DNA of 64,000 nt, from the NCBI GenBank assembly GCA_009733575.1, contig ML769476.1, positions 124,001 to 188,000 on the forward strand. Reading direction: 5' to 3'. The notes under the pieces were generated by a model. It was not told where the DNA came from, made no database searches, and worked only from the letters and a program-made list of their open reading frames with translations. The number at the start of each line of letters is the position of its first letter. Positions within the stretch are counted from its first letter, which is position 1. The position numbers and the translations under genes are program-made. This document shows positions 21,661 to 31,840 of this stretch, one piece after another. The DNA comes from Gymnopus androsaceus JB14. Its lineage: Eukaryota > Basidiomycota > Agaricomycetes > Agaricales > Omphalotaceae.

Positions 21661-23398
21661 TTTCGAATGCTATTTTATGGAGACTTCCGTGCATGAATAC
21701 GGCGTCACAGAAAATCAATCCGCAAACACAATGATGGCCTATATCGCATCCGAGGAAGGACAGCGTTTTCAAGTCGGCTGGTGCGACAATAGATTCACGT
21801 CTCCCACCAGGGGTTGGGTTAGCATCGATGGGCGGGGCATGGCAGGAAAGAGTGTAGTGAAAAAAGGATTCAGAACAAATAAAGACAAGAGACGGTAATG
21901 AGGTCCTAACCGTAGGTATATAAAGTTCAAACACACAAGTTTGAACCAACAACACAAATGGTATGGAATGATCGTGCTCAAATGTTACACAAGTACTGGT
22001 GAAGGCGTTGTCAAAGGTTCCGCCAAATACTTGTATCTCTCTGTAGTCCAATGTAGTACGTTCTCAAAACTAAGTTAGATACTTGATCCAAGTTCTCAAT
22101 TCAAAGTTTGGTAATAATAACCAAAATGGGTATGAGAATGGAACTGTCAATGATATGACAGACACCAACGATGATACAAAGATGATTTTGATAAAAACCA
22201 ACCAACAATATGGATGGGTGTGGTATTCTAACCAGCTTCAACAGTCGAGGCTTCAACGATATGGACGCATGAACAGTTGACCAACTACAGTCAAGGCGTG
22301 AACTATATCACCACACGAACAATAGTCACCAACACTAGCTTGGGTTTTTGGGTGTGTTGGTAATTTTAAGTTTTGACCAAACTCTGCGTTGACACTTCTA
22401 GTGTATAGCAAAGGTGCAACGGGCAAAAGGATAAGTGCTCGAAGTTGAGTTTCGTTCACACTTGGAGTCTATGCTGCAGATCAGACTGGTGCTTGCTGGC
22501 TGACAACCTTCATCACTTGGGTGAGGGGGAAACAAACTTGTATTCGCAAACCACTAGATTGCTACTTATACCATGGCAACTAACTAAATGTGGCTAAACA
22601 AATATCCCTACTCAAATGTACAATTAACAATTATTATTACTCGTTACAGTAAAGTTCTCATCCAATAATCCATATAAATATTCAATTTTATAATAATCCT
22701 GTGCATATACCCATATATATCCGTATCCTCAATCGTTACTTACATTGGTCCTTCAAGTACAACCGTTTCATCCTGAACAGCCGCCAACTTTACTTCCGTA
22801 TGTGAGTTCTTCCTAATATTACTACCCAATCTTTAATTCTTGTCTCGTCCTTTTTCTTAGTTATTCTTCATCCCATTACAAGAACACTCACTAGCTAATT
22901 CTCATATATCCTAGCTTTCGAATGGTATGCATATGTCCTAGGTCAGTACCTCATTGTCAGGCTACATTCTCTTATCATTAGTTATGGTTCCGTTGTTGGC
23001 CATGGCCAACTCCTCATGCTTCCTTTCAGACCCTAAATAGTGGTCATGCCTGTTTGATACTTTTCATCTAACGTGGTTTTGAGTCCTTGTTTCATTTACT
23101 CGATCCTACTCTATGAATTCCAATCTCGATTTTAGTCCAATAGCCAAACTTGATTTTGGTATCCTTTATCTTACTAGTACATTCCAACCAAACACTAGTT
23201 TGGTATACTAATTTGTATTCTATTCCATATAATATTGTAATTCTTGTTTTATAGGCTTTATAAGCCTATTCAAAAAATAGGCGTATCAATGGCCTTTTAT
23301 GGTCTCAAAATTGAAGGTAGTATTGGCAAGCTTCAATTTTTCTTGAGGCTTTGCTCAACTTTCTAATTCCTTTCAAAGATGAGGAGGTAGCATTTTCG
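21661..23398 (+). pseudogene. Broken DUF7918 gene (copy-1 counterpart of the 43182 gene)
   Basis: 21661-21896 matches the first exon of the 43182 gene, but a 35-nt deletion directly after GACTTCCGTGCATG shifts the frame into a stop, and a further 27 nt are missing after GGAAAG near 21850. At 21896, within AGACGG, a 1.4-kb insert begins; the gene resumes at about 23291 (GGCCTTTTATGG) and runs to 23398, where it is cut by another element. Everything downstream (FGD exon, tail, SUMO motifs) is missing. Clearly dead. Confidence 0.85.
21897..23290. mobile_element. 1.4-kb insertion of unresolved type
   Basis: Defined only by comparison: copy 2 reads AGACGGCCTTTT without a break at 43470, whereas here about 1394 bp lie between AGACGG and GGCCTTTT. 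It is AT-rich, has no long open frame, and holds a small palindrome near its right end (AGGCTTTATAAGCCTA at 23252-23267). No clear terminal inverted repeat or target duplication beyond a possible GG was found, so the class stays open. Confidence 0.6.
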
Positions 23399-23720
23399 TA
23401 CAGACGCCTGCAGGAAGCAACGACAGCTGAAATTTGGAATAAATGGACAAGTGCAATGAACAGAAGGTTGACCCTTGACAGAAATATGATGCACCCAAAG
23501 TTCGAGAAAAGGGTGCTATCAAAAAAAAAACTGGTCCTGGCAACCTGGACAAGGTCCTCTTCAATGAAAAAAAATTGGGAGAGGACTGGACAAGCAGCAA
23601 GGGCGAGGTTTTAGTGAGTATTTGGCCAGTCCAAGGTGAAGAAAATGTAGGTAGTGATAGAGGAGTAGAGGAGAAGGAAAGTAGTGAGAAGGGAGAGACC
23701 AGCCTCATGAGTCCCACACT
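23399..23720 (+). mobile_element. Probable non-LTR retrotransposon 3' fragment
   Basis: Begins exactly where the DUF7918 remnant ends. The plus frame reads MNRRLTLDRNM, RVLSKKKLVLATW and KKNWERTGQAARARF, which resembles the end of RNase H-bearing LINE proteins in agarics (rLrLD...LVL.TW.g.L..e..LP.dW). Only about 70 codons remain, and two A runs disturb the frame. Family assignment is from memory of the pattern and is uncertain. Confidence 0.4.
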
Positions 23721-23747
23721 CAGTGTGTAAAAGCATTTCCATCTGTT

Positions 23748-24085
23748 TAGTCATGGGCAAGAATCATGACTCTATCTGACTCTTAGCTCTTTGCTAGGAT
23801 ACCAATATGTGTTTTCTTAGATGTATTAAATTATTTAGTGTATAACCCTCAGGAATAGCAATATTGATGTTTCAGATACATTCACTCACAATATAACATA
23901 TACAACACATAGTCAGTAATTAAGAGTATCCTTGCTGGAGTATCCTAGGTCCCAAACCAGGTGATTCTAACTCTACTCTGGAGTAGAGTCATGATCCTTT
24001 TTTTGTAGCATGACTCTATCCTAGAATCATTTTCAAGGATCATGATTAGAGTATCCTTGATGATTCATGATTCTTGCCCATGACT
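23748..24085. mobile_element. hAT-like MITE with 22-bp terminal inverted repeats
   Basis: Left end TAGTCATGGGCAAGAATCAT and right end ATGATTCTTGCCCATGACTA are inverse complements. About 338 bp, no coding frame. Flanks ATCTGTTT and ATCCATTT may be a worn 8-bp target duplication. The TIR resembles that of the 33526 element (TAGACATGGGCACGAA). Confidence 0.6.
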
Positions 24086-24089
24086 AGAT

Positions 24090-24250
24090 CCATTTGAGCT
24101 GGTAGCCTGAAAAGGCACACCAGCAAGGGTAATCTCAGACCAGGTCTGAATCCCTGGCCTCCAATAGCAAGTGAGGGACAGTGACTATGTTGACTCAACT
24201 CAACCTGCAAATGCTCACCAAAAAATTAAAATAAAATAAAAATAAGCCAG
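24090..24250 (+). repeat. Possible tRNA-related SINE
   Basis: GGTCTGAATCCCTGG at about 24145 resembles a tRNA T-arm (B box), preceded by a weak A-box-like GCTGGTAGCCTG at 24099, and followed by an A-rich tail (AAAAAATTAAAATAAAATAA) at about 24220. No structure check was possible. Confidence 0.3.
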
Positions 24251-24307
24251 CCAGTTTGGTATTTCATGTTATGCGTTACTAAACTTGAATTTGTAACAGT
24301 ATATTAC

Positions 24308-25227
24308 TGTCAGGCCTTGGCTCATTTCCAGACACTCCTTGTGCTTGTTAACTACCTGCTGATGTTCCCATGCTCCATAACCATCTGCGGATACCTCCCA
24401 CACTCATTACCTAAAATGCGGGCACTTCCCATGCTTATTTACCATTTATCCTGCCTGCCGGGCACTTTCTACATGTGATTACCAGTTATCCTGCCTTCTG
24501 GGTGCCTCCTGCACTTGATAACCATCCATCAAGCCCTCACAATGACTTACACAGCCTCCCTACAGTATCTAAGTAGACACTCCGAGTCCATGTACCCTAG
24601 TCTGTTATTACCATTGTTACCAAATTGATCCCGTTTTGCTTCTGTCTCTGTTTCTGTCTCTCTGTTTTGTCTGTTCTAACCAGTTGTGCCTTCCGAGCTC
24701 TGTTAGAAGGCTCACTGTCATCTGCATTGACCACAAGCCTCCATCTGTAGATCCAAAATCTACGTCCGGAGCTCACTGTCTTCTATTTCTGTTTACAACT
24801 TTATGACCAAAGCTCCCAGGAGCTTCCTATCTGGGTTTTACAACCTCTAGAACCTCTGGCACCATCCACTTTCACCCTATTCTGTCTGCTCCCACCCTAT
24901 TCCATCCGCTTCCACCCTATTATCCATATTTGGACACACTGCACCTTTTGGACTACCCCTTTATCCATACTCCATCTGCTTCCACTCACTCCTGGTTGTC
25001 GGACCACAATACCACCCAATTCCTCCTGATTATGTCATCAGGTGGCTTGTACACTGTTCCTTGCACCTCCGAGGCTTGTGCTGTTCCATACAACACTCAT
25101 ACTACTGTCCAGACCCACCTTACAGCACGGTTACCCCGGGTGGTCACGTTTGGTCTCCACTTACATCTAGGTGCAAGACATTTGGGATACATTGGTTTGA
25201 GATCCATTTCATGCACCAGCTCTCACA
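24308..25227 (+). mobile_element. Solo LTR, plus orientation
   Basis: Starts TGTCAGGCCTTGGCTCATTT and ends CCAGCTCTCACA. It matches, in reverse orientation, the better preserved LTR at 27713-28769. Flanks ATTAC and AGTAC differ at one of five bases and may be the old target duplication. Internal CCACCCTATTCCATCCGCTT repeats at 24866-24920. No protein. Confidence 0.7.
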
Positions 25228-25762
25228 AGTACTTAAATTTTACAATATATCTGAAAATGTTTGACCTTTAAAAGCTGTGGTGTACTGGTATGAGTTTGAA
25301 GAGTAGGAGTCAAGGCAGAAACACCCATGGTACCATGGCGTCCTAGACCATAGCATAGATGAAAAAAAGCTAAGGAACATGAGCCCTACCAAACCAACTT
25401 GGATTTTCAAACTCCGCTAACTTGTGAATTAAAAGTTGATTTGTTTTAGCTTGTCTAACTTAACCACTAAAAAGGATTCCTAAGGTTCTCCAGAGCTAAG
25501 ATAATTGTTTAAGTCTCAGTAACATTGCCATGCAAGCATGAGAGTTGTGTTACAAGGTTGCTCACCACTGTTGTCATTGTGTTGATGGAATATATGTGGT
25601 GGTGGGCATCTACACCGACCAACACTTACCTGACTAATCAACACTGCCACCTCAAATTTTGTCCGTGTTCATTTCTTGATCTGTCCAGTGCTTGGTCCAG
25701 TGCTCAAATGCATCATTCTCAAGCTACAGCATCAGGATGGTCTATTTTATCAGATTTTATCT
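25228..25762. other. Non-coding stretch between repeats
   Basis: No gene or clear repeat boundary seen. AT-rich. Confidence 0.35.
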
Positions 25763-26038
25763 ACAGTGATGGCGAAATCAAACCTGCACCCCCGGTTTGG
25801 AAACCACATACATCACCGGTGCTTACCACACAGAAAAAGTCCTCATCATGTCAAAATTAGTAATTTTCAAGTGAACATGGTCTGTATTCACACCAGGAAT
25901 TGCGTAGAGTACATTACATAGTCATAATACTACAGTATTGCCAAAAAAAAGTGGTACAAAACAGTACGGAAAAGTTTAGCACTGGTGATGTATGTGGCTT
26001 CCAAATTGGGGGTGCGGGTTTGATTTTGCCATCACTGT
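25763..26038. repeat. Imperfect 60-bp inverted repeat with 156-bp spacer
   Basis: ACAGTGATGGCGAAATCAAA...CATCACCGGTGCT at 25763-25822 returns as its inverse complement at 25979-26038 (AGCACTGGTGATGTATGTGG...GCCATCACTGT) with a handful of changes. The similarity continues outwards for about 15 bp, so it may be a MITE whose ends I cannot fix. Confidence 0.65.
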
Positions 26039-26235
26039 ATATTACAATTCTGTACATATCTTGCAAGTATTTCAATGATTATAAAGTGTTTTATATCATG
26101 TTCTAGCTATTGGGTGCTCAATGACATGCCTTTTGATCACTTCTTACATGAAAAAGTATTTCACCTTTATTCAACTTCAAAATAGCGATTTGGCTACTTT
26201 TTTTTTGCATTTCTGGATATGTAAGTGCATAATGG

Positions 26236-26698
26236 AGGGAATGGTTGGACAGAATCTTGAGATTCGACCTTTCATTATATCTAGGGTTGACACGGGTATT
26301 TTTCTGGTTTTATTTAATGATAATGTAGAGCTTGACTTGGCCAAAAAAAATGAGCCATGATCATCCATTGAGATGACTGAGTTATGAGCAAAACATGTTT
26401 GGTCCAGTGATCACACCCACCTTGTCACAGCATGCTAAATGTGATTTTAGACCCACGGGATTGAACCCACGTTTTTAGCCCTTATTTTGCTGCCTGAGAT
26501 GCTTGGCAGTACACCTATCAGCATCAAACTCATTTTGCTCATTCTCATTGATTCTGAACGGATTTTCACATTTTTGACTTTTTTTTTTTGTATATCAAGC
26601 TCTACATTGTCATTACATAAACCACAAAATACCATGTCCAACCCTAATTATATCTCTCTTCAAACTGCGAACTGCAAAAATCCGTCCAACCATTCCCT
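26236..26698. mobile_element. 463-bp MITE with about 120-bp inverted arms
   Basis: Left end AGGGAATGGTTGGACAGA and right end TCCGTCCAACCATTCCCT are inverse complements. The inner arms also match (GGTTGACACGGGTATTTTTC against its complement near 26645; AATGTAGAGCTTGA against TCAAGCTCTACATT near 26597). No coding frame. Both inner arms carry A/T runs of 8-11 bases. Confidence 0.7.
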
Positions 26699-26885
26699 GA
26701 TATCGTGAAGTCCTGGACCTACTCAATTTTTTTCACGATTTTAGGACACCATTAGGTAGGCAAAAAATGTGTTACAAAAGTGGACATCTTTTGTGAGGCG
26801 AAAATGTGGCAGTGCAATCAATCAAGTAAGCAGCTGGTCGGTGTAGATGCCACCATCCAATATATGCATGTAATCAGTGCATACA

Positions 26886-27125
26886 GAGTAGAGATGGGCA
26901 CAAATATGTACTTGAATATATTCACCACTTGTGACATGGATATTTGAGTTGAAAATCCACTATTTATATTTGAGTATTTACTTGAATATTTCTACACATA
27001 CTGTACACAGTACTTGAAACAATATACATAATGAATATTCATGCATGAAAAACTCAAGTATTCATCATGAAAAACACTAACTGTTAAAATGTATTCTGGA
27101 ATGTATAGTAAGTTGAAGTAAGCAA
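26886..27125. mobile_element. Possible truncated hAT-like element
   Basis: TAGAGATGGGCACAAATATG at 26887 resembles the hAT-like ends at 23748 and 33526, but no matching right end was found before 27436. Confidence 0.3.
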
Positions 27126-27712
27126 AAAAAAAAAACAAATGTAGTAGTAAGATTTTATTGGTGCAAGTATATCAGAGATATCAATGAACATAGCAAAGTA
27201 AGATTTAATATATTACTCAACAACTTCAGGCTACCATCTTCATCTGTCTCATCCTCCTCTGTATCCTCTGGACCTCCTCTGAATCCTCTTCCTGGCCCCA
27301 CTCCTTCTTCTTACCATACTTGGTGTTTAGTTTCTTAACACAAGCTTCCTGAGGGAGCTACATTACCCACTCAGATCCAATTATTGAGCATTGTACTCTG
27401 GCAAGTATGTTTTGGTGTAAGGTTGTAATGCTGCTCATCAGCAAAACCTGTATGTTCTCCAGAGTGCAACAGAGTGCAACAGAGGTCCCAGAGCTTCTGG
27501 AGCAGCCAAGCAAGGATAGTAGCTCCAGAGTGCTCTGGAGCTCTGGAGACCACTCATCATTTGACGCAACAAACTTTTGGGCCCCATTTACAGTAAATTT
27601 AATCAAGGACTTTCATATTGTAACCAGGCAATAATAATAATAGCAACTTCATATGCATCATCTATTGTATGGCACACTGGCAGCAGTCTACATACTACTA
27701 GTACTACATCAG

Positions 27713-28769
27713 TGTGAGACCTGTGCATGAAACGGATCTCAAACCAATGTATCCTGAATGTCTTGCACCTAGATGTAGGTGGAGACTGAATGCAACCACC
27801 CGGGTAACCATGCTGTAAGGTGGGTCTGGACAGTAGTATGAGTGTTGTACGGAAAAGTACAAGCCTCAGGTGCAAGGAACAGTGTACAGGCTACCCGATG
27901 ACGTAATCAGGAGGAAGCGGGTGGTATGGGGTCCGACGACCAGAAAGAGTGGAAGCGGGAGAATATGGGTCAAGGGGTCCCAAAAAGGTAAAATAAGTCC
28001 AAATATGGATAATGCGGACAGAAATAGCGTGGGAGCGGTGGAATGGGTGAAAGCGGCGGAAATAGCGTGGGAGCGGATGGAAAGCACAAAAGCGGACAGG
28101 AATAGCGTGGGAGCGGATGGAATAGGGTGAAAGCGGATGGGAATAGTGGGGAACGGACGGAATAGGGTGAGAGCGGGTGAAATAGCGTGGGACGGACGGA
28201 ATTGAGTGAAAGCGGATGGTCCCAGAGGTTCTAGAGGTAGCAAAACCCAATAGGAAGCTCCAGGGAGCTTTGGTTGTAAAAGTTGTAAACAGAGATAGAA
28301 GACAGTGAGCTCTGGATGTAGATTTGGTATCTACGGACAGAGCTCTCGCAGTTAATGCAGGTGACAGTGAGCCTTTGAATGGAGCTCAGAAGGCACAACT
28401 GGTTGGAACAGACAGAAACAGAGAGACAGAGACAGAGACAGAGACAGAAGCAAAATGGGATCAATTCAGTAACAGTGCTAATAACAGACTAGGGTACATG
28501 GACTCGGGGTGTCTACTTATATACTGTAAGGTGGCTGTGTAAGTTGTCGGGAGGGCCTGATGGATGGTTATCAAGTGCAGGAGGCAGGATAACTGGTAAT
28601 TACATGTAGAAAGTGCCCAGCAGGCAGGATAAATGGTAAATAAGCATGGAAAGCGCCCGCAATTTAGGTAATAGTGCGGGAAGTATCCGCGGACGGTCAG
28701 GAAGCGTGGGAAACATCAGCGGGTGGATAGAGGATGCAGGGAGTGCTAGAAATGAGCCAAGGCCTGACA
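27713..28769 (-). mobile_element. Solo LTR with perfect 5-bp target duplication ATCAG
   Basis: 1057 bp, TGTGAGACCTGTGCATG...GAGCCAAGGCCTGACA, i.e. TG...CA ends, flanked by ATCAG (27708-27712) and ATCAG (28770-28774). Same family as 24308-25227, opposite orientation. It landed inside the terminal repeat of E-4. No internal coding part, so a recombined solo LTR of a Ty3- or Copia-type retrotransposon. Confidence 0.85.
28020..28215. repeat. Minisatellite inside the LTR
   Basis: About ten degenerate units of roughly 20 bp around GGAATAGCGTGGGAGCGGAT, with GGGTGAAAGC variants. The plus-oriented LTR has only about three units at the matching place. Confidence 0.75.
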
Positions 28770-29230
28770 ATCAGCAAAACCTGTAGGCTGGAGAAAGCCC
28801 ATTCATTGGGACATCTCTGGAGCAAGGTACCCTATTCCAGAGACTTCTGGAGATCTCTGGAGAAAATTGACAGTTTTTTTGACAGCTGTCAAGCTCCAGA
28901 GATCTCTGGAGACCTCCAGCAAAATACAGGTTTTGCTGATTAGTACAGTCTACTACTACTACCAAATGCTTAGGCTACCAATTTCTGCTTCCCCATCTCC
29001 CACTCTCTGAGTCTGCCTCTGCCTCCACAACCTTTGGACATTACTAAATATTAGTCAATTGATGCTGAAAATGGATAAGAACTTACCATGAAATAAGTTG
29101 CAATACTGAAAGGAAATAAGAAAAAAAAAGCACAAGCTCAATGTTCAACTCGGAGTTGAATGGTGGCCTTTTGTACAATGTCCTGGCAGCTTCCCGCATA
29201 TATATTGACAGTTTTTTTTGGTTATGTGAT

Positions 29231-29275
29231 ATAAAAGGAAGGTGTTGCAACCATGTTGCAATGCCTTCCTTTTAT
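29231..29275. repeat. 21-bp stem hairpin
   Basis: ATAAAAGGAAGGTGTTGCAAC, three-base loop, then GTTGCAATGCCTTCCTTTTAT: nearly perfect inverted halves inside E-1. The sister element (about 34935) keeps only part of it. Confidence 0.6.
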
Positions 29276-29907
29276 GTTACTTGACCAACATTCTGTGACA
29301 GCCATCTGGCATCAATCAATTTCATCAGTGCTTACAGGTTCAGAGCACTCCAGAGCATCAGTTCAATGCTCTGACTGCTCTGAGCAACATCCAGGTTTTG
29401 CTGATGCTTGGTGACAATAAGACCACAGTTCAAAAACAGCCACTCAACATCAGTAGCTGTAGCACTCAGGAAGTCAAGCACCATCTCTGCTAGGATTTTT
29501 TTTGGCAGTCACAATATCATTTGGGCTGGATGAGGCACTCAGGCAATATGAGTCCAATATTCAATTGGATCAATGTTTGAGATAGAGCTTGGATAGAACC
29601 AGTAATGAATTCATCAAATGGGTCATGGACAGACTCAATGACAGCCTTGACAGGGGCATCAATTTCCACAAAGTAGTCAGTAGAGTTGGAGTGGGAGATT
29701 GAAGGGACAGACACAGTTGCATGTGTCCAGTAGTGCTTTTTCCAGTCTTCCAGACATTGCGTATCTCTCTAATGGCTGTCTCAATCCAATCCTGCTCCCA
29801 TGCTTTGTGTTCAAAGTAGTTTTGACAGTATTTCAGATGAAGTACCAGATCAAAGTAACTTAGTAAGGGACCTCTTGAGGAGAGATAACAATGCACACAT
29901 AGCGGTT

Positions 29908-30507
29908 CATCAGCAAAACCTGGGTAATGGCCATAGAGGCCATAGCAATCTATAGCAAGCCATAGCATGTCATATCAGCCATAGCGCTATGAAATGCTAT
30001 GGTTTGCTATGGCTTACTATGAGCTCCTATGAGATTGCCGTGTGCTCGAGCCAGCTGTCATTCTCTCTCGCCAATGCTATATAAGAATCAGCACATTGTC
30101 GAAACTTCCCCAATCTCGCTCGACACCTCTAATTAAGCATTGGTAGTAGTACATACTAGTACTGTAGTTATACTACTAGTAGTTTCGTTTATTATCCTAG
30201 TAGTTTAAGTAAGTCTACTTAGTATGTACTACCATGAATGCAACAATATATGATTTTATTATAATTATTTGGTCTTGCTCGAGACTTGAGCGGAATAATT
30301 CAAGCGGCCATATATTTAGTTTTAAATTCAATCCTACCCTGACAGATGATGTTCCCGTGAAATCTATAGCAAGCCATAACAATCCATAGCAGCCCATAGC
30401 ATTCCATAGCTCTGTATAGATGGGGACCTTGCTATGGGTGCTATGAGTGCTATGAGTGCTGGATAGCGCTATCCAGTGCTGTCCAGTACACCCAGGTAAT
30501 GCTGATG
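29908..30507. mobile_element. CATCAGC-TIR element E-2 with CATAGC subterminal repeats
   Basis: 600 bp, left end CATCAGCAAAACCTGGGTAA, right end ACACCCAGGTAATGCTGATG, flanked by TT on both sides. Both subterminal regions carry many CATAGC/GCTATG words in both directions. The first 18 bp of its TIR equal the end of the DUF6830 element at 33492, and both share the CATAGC repeats. No coding frame. Confidence 0.75.
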
Positions 30508-31118
30508 TTTTCCACATAAGTAATCCACATTGCTATAACTGAATATAGTGACAGCCAGCTATATGACACCATTGCATAGCATCTCCCATAAATCAATATC
30601 CTTCAGGTAACCATTAAAGGGATAATATCTACTATCAAGTCATAAATTGCATAATAATTCAAGCATGAGAAACCTTGATGATGGTATTGTCAAAACATAA
30701 TCATGAGACCATGTGAGCTGCAACAGTGAGCAGTATATATCATATATAGTCACAGGCAGGTATTAATTTGTTCATAGCAGTTGGCATGATTGATGACTAG
30801 CATAGGGATTTACTCTTAGTAGTGCTGACAGTGAGTAAAATGCTCAAGGAATGGTTAAATTAAGTCAATTTAAGTTGCTAGTAAAATGCAAGTTAGTTAC
30901 ATTCTGCCAAGTCTTGGCAAGTTAATCTTGCAACTTGCACAGGAAAAATAAGTTAATTGGATTGAATGGGGCAAGTTAGCCCAACAAGTTACTTTGCTCA
31001 CACTCCATTCAATAACTATGCGTGAAACAATGAAAAGCAGAAGTAAAGATGAGGGCAAGTAGTAAGAAAGTGATGCACACATATGCAGCACTGCATGTAG
31101 CCTGCTGGTTGATGATTA
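30508..31118. other. Non-coding stretch between elements
   Basis: No gene seen. AT-rich with repeated AAGTTA words near 30880-30990. Confidence 0.35.
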
Positions 31119-31815
31119 CATCAGCAAAACCGCCGATTCGTATTCCGTATGATCGGTAGATTGATGTAATTCATATGCACAATCATACGTGATCACAGCC
31201 CAGTGGAATTCCTTTGGCTGTATAATTGTTATATGCAATTTATACCAGGTTTATACACAGTTTATACAACAGTACCCATGATTAGTACAATGAATAAGCT
31301 GATGCTAGTACAAGTCAATCACTATTCAAATGCAGTATGCCCCGTGTTTGGCTTCAACATGAAAGATCTGAGTAATAAGAATATTGTACAATAGTGCATT
31401 GCGGAGAGACATTTAGAGGGCATAAAAAAAGAGAATCCCCAAGTCATTTGAAACTCCGACAAGTCACAAGCTAGCTACTATGCAGTCTCACGTGAATTGC
31501 GTTCAATCAAATTTTGGAAGTCAGCGCTTCTTCACTTCCTTTCTTCACACTCTTATGCACTTCCTGTACAATAGTAGTAATTTCATTGATGTCCATTGAA
31601 GGTGTTTTGCTCAAGTCTTTTCTATCTGGTCAAAAGTTTAAGAAGGCATGGATAGGAATAACCTGATGTGCATACATCCTTCTTTTTTATGTCTTCTCCA
31701 AGATTAATGTTCATTATAAGTATCACTGCAGCAGCTTATACCCTTTTTATTTTGTGCAGTTTTACTCATTGTGGAGAAATTCCCTTCTAATACCTATTGC
31801 GAATGTTAATAACCT
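31119..31815. mobile_element. CATCAGC-TIR element E-3, copy 1 (cut by the assembly gap)
   Basis: Begins CATCAGCAAAACCGCCGATT, preceded by TA. About 700 bp nearly identical to pieces at 33501-33525, 33929-34350 and 35114-35330. It provides the empty-site reference for two insertions in copy 2. Confidence 0.7.
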
Positions 31816-31840
31816 NNNNNNNNNNNNNNNNNNNNNNNNN
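31816..31840. other. Assembly gap (25 N)
   Basis: Run of 25 undefined bases between E-3 copy 1 and the truncated DUF6830 gene. Near-identical flanking repeats make a mis-join or collapsed sequence possible here. Confidence 0.98.

Larger units (their letters stand above)
19698..23398 (+). repeat. Segmental duplication, copy 1
   Basis: Sequence from within the glycosyltransferase 5' end through DUF7918 B, its 3' intergenic region and a second DUF7918 gene is repeated in the same order and orientation at 41020-43575. Similarity begins at about 19698 (ATCGATGT) and stops abruptly at about 23398 (GAGGTAGC...TTTTCGT). Copy 1 carries a 1.4-kb insertion (21897-23290) that copy 2 lacks. Confidence 0.85.
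27707..28940. mobile_element. Small CATCAGC-TIR MITE E-4, split by the solo LTR
   Basis: Without the LTR it is about 172 bp: CATCAG (27707-27712) joins CAAAACCTGTAGGCTGG (28775 on) and ends TACAGGTTTTGCTGAT at 28940. Flanks TA on both sides. The interior is nearly all inverted CCAGAGATCTCTGG-type repeats, so the whole can fold on itself. It lies inside E-1. Confidence 0.65.
27436..29406. mobile_element. CATCAGC-TIR element E-1, interrupted by nested insertions
   Basis: Left end CATCAGCAAAACCTGTATGT, right end CATCCAGGTTTTGCTGATG; flanked by CT on both sides. Subterminal CCAGAG/CTCTGG repeats. Collinear with the uninterrupted 763-bp element at 34351-35113 (shared CTCATCATTTGAC, TTTCCCGCAT/TTCCCGCATAT, GCTCTGACTGCTCTG). 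Copy E-1 is longer because E-4 and a solo LTR sit inside it. No coding capacity. Confidence 0.72.

Noticed and set aside
24135..24165. True tRNA gene
   Set aside because: Only a T-arm-like stretch is visible; the acceptor stem and anticodon arm cannot be formed, so it is at most a SINE head.
28020..28215. CRISPR-like array
   Set aside because: Units are contiguous and degenerate with no unique spacers, and they lie inside an LTR of a eukaryotic genome; it is a minisatellite.
27866..28250. Proline- and phenylalanine-rich frames of 119-125 codons
   Set aside because: They are translations of the minisatellite in the LTR.
24308..28769. One full LTR retrotransposon bounded by the two LTRs
   Set aside because: The LTRs are in opposite orientation and the DNA between them has no gag or pol frame; the right one has its own perfect 5-bp target duplication.
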